DNA of 18,531 nt from CALKCV01 sp964609515 (GTDB lineage Bacteria > Cyanobacteriota > Cyanobacteriia > Cyanobacteriales > Microcoleaceae): contig CAZSTZ010000125.1 in the NCBI GenBank assembly GCA_964609515.1, positions 1-18,531 on the forward strand. Direction: 5' to 3'. Under the pieces are notes generated by a model, which saw nothing but the letters and a program-made list of their open reading frames with translations, made no database searches and was not told the DNA's origin. The position numbers and the translations under genes are program-made. This document shows positions 13,195 to 18,531 of this stretch, one piece after another. Position 1 is the first letter of the stretch. Every line of letters begins with the position of its first letter.

Positions 13195-16100
13195 TCAAAC
13201 CTTTGACCTTTTCTCAATCTGCTCGATCGCCTCCCAGGCTTTTTCTGCCAGTTCGGGCTTTTGGAACTTCTGACACAGTTCTCCTGCCTTCTGGAAATCA
13301 GCGATCGCCTCTTGGTATTTTTCTAATTCCCGCAAAGCCTCGCCTCTTATATAATAAGCTTGAGCCAAATTGGAATCCAGGTAAAGAGCTACAGTTTGGT
13401 CCTCGATCGCTTCCCGATAATTTCCCAACTTCAAATGAACGATACCCCGGTTGATATAGGTATCGACCTTTTTACGATCTAACTTCTGGCTGCGATCGAA
13501 GTAATCCAGGGCTGCGGTTAAATCCCCAATTTCCAAGTGAATCAAACCGAGATTGTAATAACCGAGAGGATACAAAGAATTAAGCTTCAAACATTGCTGG
13601 CAATCGGCGATCGCATTTTCAAAATCTCCCACCTTAAACCGAGAAAAACCGCGATTGTTATAAGCTGCAACGTACTCTGGATAAATTCGGATAGTTTCCG
13701 TAAAATCCTGAATCGCACCCCGATAATTTCCCTGATGCAAGCGAGCGTTGCCCCGGTTATTATAAGCTTCTGCATAGTCGGGGTTAATCCGAAGAGCCTC
13801 CGTTAAATCCGCGATCGCTTCTTTATACTCTCCCAACCTAAACCAACTATAACCGCGATTGTTATAACCCTCGGGATAATTTGGATGAATTTCTAGGGCT
13901 TTATTAAAATGATGCATCGCAGCCGACGTATTTTCCATTTTCAAATAAACAATACCCAAATCGTTATGAGCTTGATAATAATGAGGATTTAACTCCACAG
14001 CTTTTTTTAGGTCCGCTTCGGCCTTCTCAAAAAAGCCTGTGGCCCTGTAAACATTACCTCGATTGTAATAAATTTCGGGAGTATCCGGTCGAAGTTCCAG
14101 AGCCCGATTAAAATCTTCTAGAGCCGCCTTACTTTCGCCAAACTCAAACTGAAGCGCCCCCCTTTTAAGATAAGCATCGGCGCGCTCGGGGCGGAGTTGC
14201 AACACTTGGTTGAAATCTTCAAAAGAGCCTTGGAGGTCTTTCTTAAAGCGACGCAAAACAGCCCGATTGTAATAAGCTTCAGCACTTTGGGGATTGAGGC
14301 TAATAGCGCGATCGAAATCTTCTATAGCTCCCTCAATATCTTTCATGTCAAAGCGAACCACTCCTCGCTTGATATAAGCATCAACAACTTTTGGATTGAG
14401 TCGCAGAACTTCGCTCAGATCTGTCAGGGCACCGTTTAAATCTCCCAGCAACCGGCGGATGACACCCCGGTTGTAGTAAGCTTCCGCATTATGGGGTTTG
14501 AGTTCCAAAGAGCGGCTGTAATCCGCCACGGAACCTTCCTTATCTCCGAGCTTAAAGCGAACCACACCCAGATTATAATAAGTTTGAGCGTCGCCTGGCT
14601 TATGTTTCAAAGCTTCGGAGAAACTATCTAGGGCTTGCTTTAAGTCTCCAGATTCGGTATAAGCTGCCCCTAAATTGTGATAGCGTTGCACCTGGTGGGG
14701 TTCGAGTTGCAATGCTTTTTTGAAATCGGCGATCGCTTTTTCAAAGGAACCCATTCTCGCGAAAGAAATACCGCGATTGTCGTAATATTCAGCGTTTTCT
14801 GGCTCCAGTTCGATCGCTTTATTGAAATTGACGACCGCACTTTTATTATCTCCTTTCTCCTGAAGGCTCAGTCCACGGACGCATAATTCTTCGGCCAACT
14901 GCTGGCGACACTCTTCCATTTCTTCGGTTGCCCCTGCGAGTTGATATTGTTCGATCGCATCCTGCCATTGCTTTTTCCTTTCCCACTCTCGCCCCTTACA
15001 GAAAGCAGCTTTTAGCGGGAGTTTGGCTTTTTCGTATTCTCTAGCAGCTTTCAACCACTGCTTTTTCTCCTCAAATTCTTCGGCGTAATATTTTGCCTTT
15101 TTCTCTGGGATATTCATCCAGCAGCGTTTGGCATCTTCCAGGCGCTCTAGCTTTTCCCATTTTACTGCTGCTTCCGCCCACAAGCAGCTAGCTTCTAGAC
15201 TGTATGCTTCGCAGGTGTTTTGCCGTTCGCTTTCGCCTGCTTTCTCCCAGCAAGATGCCGCATGCTCCCATTCTTTGTTTTTTTCCCACAACGGCGCCGC
15301 TTCTTCCCACGCTTCTAATTCGGCAAAAATCCGGGCAGCTTGACTGTAGTCTTGTTTTTGCACCAGATATTTTGCCATAGCTTGTTTTTCTAACATTAAA
15401 TCCTCCGATTTGACAAAACATTCCTTAGCTTGCTGATAAAACTCTGCTTTCAGATAATACAGTCCTTGTTTGCGCCACGCCTCGACGCTTGGCTCTACGC
15501 GATCGCTCCTTACCATCTCCGGTATTATAGAGCGCAAGCAACCCTGCAATTCTGGAGATGCCCAGAGTTCGCATGGTTTTGATTCCCAGATATTTAAAAT
15601 TCTGCTGGCGCGAGTAATTGCTACATAAAGCAAATTTAATTCTAATTGCAGCAGGGGTTTTTCTTTATCCTTAATATATCCCCCTCGCATTACTTTTTTC
15701 CAAAGTTTTTCCGCCGGCTTAAAAAATTCTACTAAAAACACCGTGTCAAATTCTAAACCTTTAGCTTCTTCTATGGTAAATACAAAGCTAGTATCTAATT
15801 CTTTTCTAAATTTTTCTTTATCTATTTCCGTTCTGACTAGGATGGCATCTCCGGGATAGAGAGAAGTTTTTTGTAAAGTTTTTACCAGAAGTTCCTCCGT
15901 TGCGGCGATCGTTCTCGCCAGTTGGCCGTAACTGCTATTAGTTATGGAGCGAGCGCTGGTTGTTTCTCGTAACAATCTAGAGCGTATTTTTAACACTTGA
16001 TTCGCCAAGTTTACCAAACTGCCGACGCTGCGAAAATTAAATTTAAGAGTTTTTTCTTCTACTTCTCTATCTGGGTAAAACTTTTGTTTTAATTCTTCCC

Positions 16101-17451
16101 AACGGAAACCGCTAGGACTAATCGTTTGATTCAAATCTCCTGCAAATAAGAGATTCCCATCGGCAACGGTTAGCTCGAACAGCAATTCTAACTGCAATTC
16201 CGTAAAATCTTGCACCTCATCGCAGACGATGGACTGATAAGGTTCCACCGGGTTATTTTTCAGTATTTGCAAGACTTTTCTTACCAAATCTATTTCGTCA
16301 AAACTTTTAGATTTTTCCAATTTTTTCTGATACCATTCAGCAATTTTATATAATTCAAATCGCTGTTTGCTGCCGTTCAAACGGGAGAAATACTTCCCTT
16401 GACGATCGTAATCTTTTTGAGATAAAACTGCTACGTCGATATCTAGCTGTTTGCCTTTAATTATGCTCCTAATTTCATCCCAGACTAAATAACTTGGATA
16501 TTGCTTTCTTTTGGGATGGGCGCGGTACATTTCCGAGAAAGCCTGAAAATTAACTTCCAATTCTATACTGGATGACTCTCCCGCAGCTTCGAGAATTTCC
16601 AGGCATAATTCTCGGATAGTTTTAAATTCAAACCAACTTTTTAAAGAGCAATTTTCCCAGACAGCTTTTGCCTTAAATTTACCATCTTCTAAGAGGCGAT
16701 CGAACTGTTCTTTAGCATTATTAACCAATAAAGGATTGCAGGCCACATATAAACGTTTGCCAGGGAAGTTTTCCCGTCTGTTTTGCAACAGGCGATAGAG
16801 GGCAACTGTGGTTTTACCAGTACCCGCATTACCTGATAATAAAAGATTTCCAGAACGTTTTGCTAGTTGATATTCTTCTGGAGTAAGTTTGATTGGCAAA
16901 TCTGCATCCTGTCGAATAATTGCTCTTTGCCACTCTAATTCCGAATCTAATACTTGCCATTGAATGTTGCCTAACAGTTCGTCTGTAAAATCCGATAATA
17001 TTTCAAAATCAAAGGCTTTTATGGCATCGATATCTTTTTTTTCTTCTGCTGTTAAATCTGCTGTTTCGTTAAAGTTTTTTGTCTCTAAAATTACTTCTAA
17101 TTCTTCAGTATTTACCCATTCATCTTCCGGATTTATTCCTCTCGCTTTAGCTTTTCTGGATACATCGTCGTGGTCCAAACAAATATCTTGTATGGCTAAA
17201 TAAACTCGCGGTTTTCCCGTTTCTGGTTCTGTAGATTTATTGTAGGTAAAAATTAAGCGACTGGCGCTATTAATTCTCGCTTCCCAAACTTTTTTATTAG
17301 TTCCTTTCAGCTTTTTAACGCGCAAACCACCATCGAATTGCTGTTCTTTTAATTTGCGAACGCATTCCCAAACTTTTTCTTGAAAATAACTTTCGTTATG
17401 TTGCCTCAGAAATTGAACGATATCTGGATGTAAAACTGCGGGTACGGACAT
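13195..17451 (-). CDS. UvrD-type SF1 helicase with RelE-like N-terminus and 16 TPRs
   Basis: A single complete 1418-residue frame. Residues 5-95 (FLRQHNESYFQEKVWECVRK, GLRVKKLKG, WEARINSASRLIFTY, then AIQDICLDHDDV) resemble RelE/ParE-fold toxins. The helicase follows: Walker A GNAGTGKTT (207-215), Walker B DEVQD (411-415), GDLNQ (438-442), FNFRS (471-475), EEAKGLEFDTVFLV (561-574) and LLYVAITRAS (607-616). ATP hydrolysis and 3'-5' unwinding are therefore plausible. Residues about 660-850 are Trp- and Glu-rich helical repeats (EAAPLWEKNKEWEHAASCWE). From about 855, sixteen 34-residue TPRs (YYNRG..F..LGD...A..D...AL.L.P) run to about 1400. No nuclease motif is seen. The architecture suggests a helicase recruited through protein contacts; a role in RNA or DNA surveillance or defence is conjecture. 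The start has no clear Shine-Dalgarno. Confidence 0.9.
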   Translation of the reverse strand: MSVPAVLHPDIVQFLRQHNESYFQEKVWECVRKLKEQQFDGGLRVKKLKGTNKKVWEARINSASRLIFTYNKSTEPETGKPRVYLAIQDICLDHDDVSRKAKARGINPEDEWVNTEELEVILETKNFNETADLTAEEKKDIDAIKAFDFEILSDFTDELLGNIQWQVLDSELEWQRAIIRQDADLPIKLTPEEYQLAKRSGNLLLSGNAGTGKTTVALYRLLQNRRENFPGKRLYVACNPLLVNNAKEQFDRLLEDGKFKAKAVWENCSLKSWFEFKTIRELCLEILEAAGESSSIELEVNFQAFSEMYRAHPKRKQYPSYLVWDEIRSIIKGKQLDIDVAVLSQKDYDRQGKYFSRLNGSKQRFELYKIAEWYQKKLEKSKSFDEIDLVRKVLQILKNNPVEPYQSIVCDEVQDFTELQLELLFELTVADGNLLFAGDLNQTISPSGFRWEELKQKFYPDREVEEKTLKFNFRSVGSLVNLANQVLKIRSRLLRETTSARSITNSSYGQLARTIAATEELLVKTLQKTSLYPGDAILVRTEIDKEKFRKELDTSFVFTIEEAKGLEFDTVFLVEFFKPAEKLWKKVMRGGYIKDKEKPLLQLELNLLYVAITRASRILNIWESKPCELWASPELQGCLRSIIPEMVRSDRVEPSVEAWRKQGLYYLKAEFYQQAKECFVKSEDLMLEKQAMAKYLVQKQDYSQAARIFAELEAWEEAAPLWEKNKEWEHAASCWEKAGESERQNTCEAYSLEASCLWAEAAVKWEKLERLEDAKRCWMNIPEKKAKYYAEEFEEKKQWLKAAREYEKAKLPLKAAFCKGREWERKKQWQDAIEQYQLAGATEEMEECRQQLAEELCVRGLSLQEKGDNKSAVVNFNKAIELEPENAEYYDNRGISFARMGSFEKAIADFKKALQLEPHQVQRYHNLGAAYTESGDLKQALDSFSEALKHKPGDAQTYYNLGVVRFKLGDKEGSVADYSRSLELKPHNAEAYYNRGVIRRLLGDLNGALTDLSEVLRLNPKVVDAYIKRGVVRFDMKDIEGAIEDFDRAISLNPQSAEAYYNRAVLRRFKKDLQGSFEDFNQVLQLRPERADAYLKRGALQFEFGESKAALEDFNRALELRPDTPEIYYNRGNVYRATGFFEKAEADLKKAVELNPHYYQAHNDLGIVYLKMENTSAAMHHFNKALEIHPNYPEGYNNRGYSWFRLGEYKEAIADLTEALRINPDYAEAYNNRGNARLHQGNYRGAIQDFTETIRIYPEYVAAYNNRGFSRFKVGDFENAIADCQQCLKLNSLYPLGYYNLGLIHLEIGDLTAALDYFDRSQKLDRKKVDTYINRGIVHLKLGNYREAIEDQTVALYLDSNLAQAYYIRGEALRELEKYQEAIADFQKAGELCQKFQKPELAEKAWEAIEQIEKRSKV
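13280..14890 (-). repeat. DNA-level tandem array of 102-bp TPR-coding units
   Basis: Sixteen in-frame units of about 102 bp recur, most visible as plus-strand CGATTGTTATAAGCTT-like segments (complement of the AEAYYNRG codons). Units differ by many substitutions, so the array is old, but unequal recombination could still change repeat number. Confidence 0.75.
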
Positions 17452-17843
17452 ATATTTTCTGACGAGCGATCGCTTTTTAGCAGGATGCGATAGTTTTCTT
17501 AAAGATACTAATTACTAATGCTCTTTTCCCATTCTAAAAATGGGGTTTTACCCTCTCTAACGATTCCTGCTAGCCTTCTATAGCTTTTTATTTTAGGATA
17601 TTTTAACATAATACTGCCATCCTCTCAAAGCAACAGGAGTTTTTTCTCCGTCAAGGTCGTCCCTGGAGGATCGCTCTAGAAACCCGGTATGCATGAAAAA
17701 ACCGGGTTTCTGAGGTTCCAAAAAAGGACTGCCCCTACTGTTTGAAGGAGAATTAACTTTTTTAGAAGTTAAGGAAATGGTATTATTTAGGACAACAAAA
17801 AAGGCTTTGTAGTGTTAGCTCCGATCGCCCTACCAGTAGAAAA
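17452..17843. other. Intergenic spacer between divergent helicase and surE genes
   Basis: No gene or RNA is recognised in these 392 bp. It holds one HIP1 site just upstream of the helicase start, the hairpin at 17678-17711, and presumably the two divergent promoters; a TATTAT near 17780 could be a -10 for surE but has no convincing -35. No Shine-Dalgarno precedes surE. Confidence 0.55.
17678..17711. repeat. Dispersed AGAAACCCGGT palindrome
   Basis: AGAAACCCGGT and ACCGGGTTTCT form a perfect 11-bp stem around ATGCATGAAAAA. It is the seventh copy of this family in the window, located in the surE upstream region. Confidence 0.8.
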
Positions 17844-18524
17844 ATGACTTTAATTTTGACTAACGATGACGGCATAGATGCCCCCGGCATTCAGGCTTTA
17901 AGAGAAGCTGTTAAAGGCAGCGACAGCATCATCGTGGCCCCGCAACAACATCTCTCGGGTTGCGGCCATCAAGTCACGACTAAGGGGCCCATCAATGTCC
18001 AACGGCGTTCTGAGGTTGAGTACGCCGTGGGGGGAACTCCCGCAGATTGCACTCGTCTTGCAATAACACATCTTGCCAAAAATGTCAAGTGGGTAATTTC
18101 CGGTATTAATTCGGGGGGCAATATGGGGGTTGATAATTACATTTCGGGAACGGTAGCAGCAGTACGAGAAGCTGCCTTTCACGGCATTGCCGGCATCGCC
18201 CTTTCTCAATACAGAAAAGGTAAGAAACCCGTCGATTGGCAAATACCCGCTCGTTGGGCTAGTTTGGTATTAACAGATTTATTAAATCGCCCCTTAGAAA
18301 CGGGTTCTTTTTGGAACGTTAATTTCCCCTATTTAGAACCAGAAGAACCGGAACCAAAAATAATATTTTGCCAACCATCTATCCAACCCTTACCAGTAAC
18401 ATTCCGAGTCGAAGGCGACAACTATTTTTATACTGGCAAATACAGCGATCGCCCCTACTCCACAGGCACCGATGTCGATGTCTGTTTTTCCGGCAATATT
18501 GCCGTAACTAAAATTAGTTTATAG
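17844..18524 (+). CDS. surE: 5'/3'-nucleotidase SurE
   Basis: A complete 226-residue SurE survival protein, a metal-dependent phosphatase that removes phosphate from nucleoside 5'- and 3'-monophosphates. The metal ligands are visible as TNDDG (D8, D9), HLSG (S38) and SGINSGGN (N89). The N-terminal MTLILTNDDGIDAPGIQAL, the VGGTPADCTRLA segment and GTVAAVREAAFHGIAGIALS are typical. The C-terminal part (NVNFP, TGTDVDV, GNIAVTKISL) is present, so the gene is intact; length is within the family range (about 225-270). It is a soluble cytosolic enzyme. It is divergent from the helicase gene, and no functional link to its neighbours is apparent. Confidence 0.95.
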   Translation: MTLILTNDDGIDAPGIQALREAVKGSDSIIVAPQQHLSGCGHQVTTKGPINVQRRSEVEYAVGGTPADCTRLAITHLAKNVKWVISGINSGGNMGVDNYISGTVAAVREAAFHGIAGIALSQYRKGKKPVDWQIPARWASLVLTDLLNRPLETGSFWNVNFPYLEPEEPEPKIIFCQPSIQPLPVTFRVEGDNYFYTGKYSDRPYSTGTDVDVCFSGNIAVTKISL

Positions 18525-18531
18525 TAATCGC

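Noticed and set aside
14197..14886. Plus-strand frames opposite the TPR region
   Set aside because: They are antisense shadows of the TPR repeats, repeating with the same 102-bp period.

Overview
The window looks like chromosomal DNA of a filamentous cyanobacterium (Oscillatoriales/Nostocales type). The clues are very frequent GCGATCGC (HIP1) octamers, heptanucleotide CCCCATT/CCCGTTC tandem repeats (STRR class), intergenic AGAAACCCGGTTTTT palindromes, and the gene families themselves (FGE-sulfatase, TPR, HicAB, NRPS). The genus is inferred only loosely. Many genes are damaged, so this is an accessory region full of small repeats.

Left part (1-5170, all minus strand): a HicAB toxin-antitoxin pair whose hicB is intact but whose hicA is frameshifted and runs into a 108-bp tandem repeat; a decayed FGE-sulfatase (formylglycine-generating-enzyme fold) gene whose 3' end has the codon pattern of a diversity-generating-retroelement variable region; a 630-residue winged-helix/coiled-coil/PLD-like protein; a 53-residue charged protein; and a PLP-dependent low-specificity L-threonine aldolase whose stop codon abuts a repeat array.

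Middle (5589-12996, plus strand): a three-gene biosynthetic operon behind a good sigma70-type promoter (5747-5775). It encodes (i) an acyl-AMP ligase fused to a carrier protein, resembling oxalate-CoA ligases of the AAE3/Pcs60 type and broken by a C10-tract frameshift and by a second frameshift at the carrier serine; (ii) an isocitrate lyase/PEP mutase superfamily lyase with the catalytic KCGH loop; and (iii) a one-module NRPS (C-A-PCP-TE) cut in the adenylation domain by a 161-bp MITE-like insertion with 12-bp perfect terminal inverted repeats and an 8-bp target duplication. Removing the insertion and one duplication copy restores the frame exactly (1389 aa). A lyase producing a small dicarboxylic or oxo acid (oxalate is the tempting guess), a ligase loading it on a carrier, and an NRPS condensing it with one amino acid and releasing it would form a compact pathway. 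As read, it is inactive or at least heavily damaged.

Right part: a 1418-residue minus-strand protein joins a RelE/ParE-like N-terminus, a UvrD-type SF1 helicase and 16 tandem TPRs. Last comes a complete plus-strand surE (5'/3'-nucleotidase).

At least three STRR arrays sit inside inverted-repeat-bounded elements (5589-5739, 11005-11165, 13042-13131) and end in the same TTCCC(A/T)AAAAGCG junction, suggesting a family of repeat-carrying MITEs.
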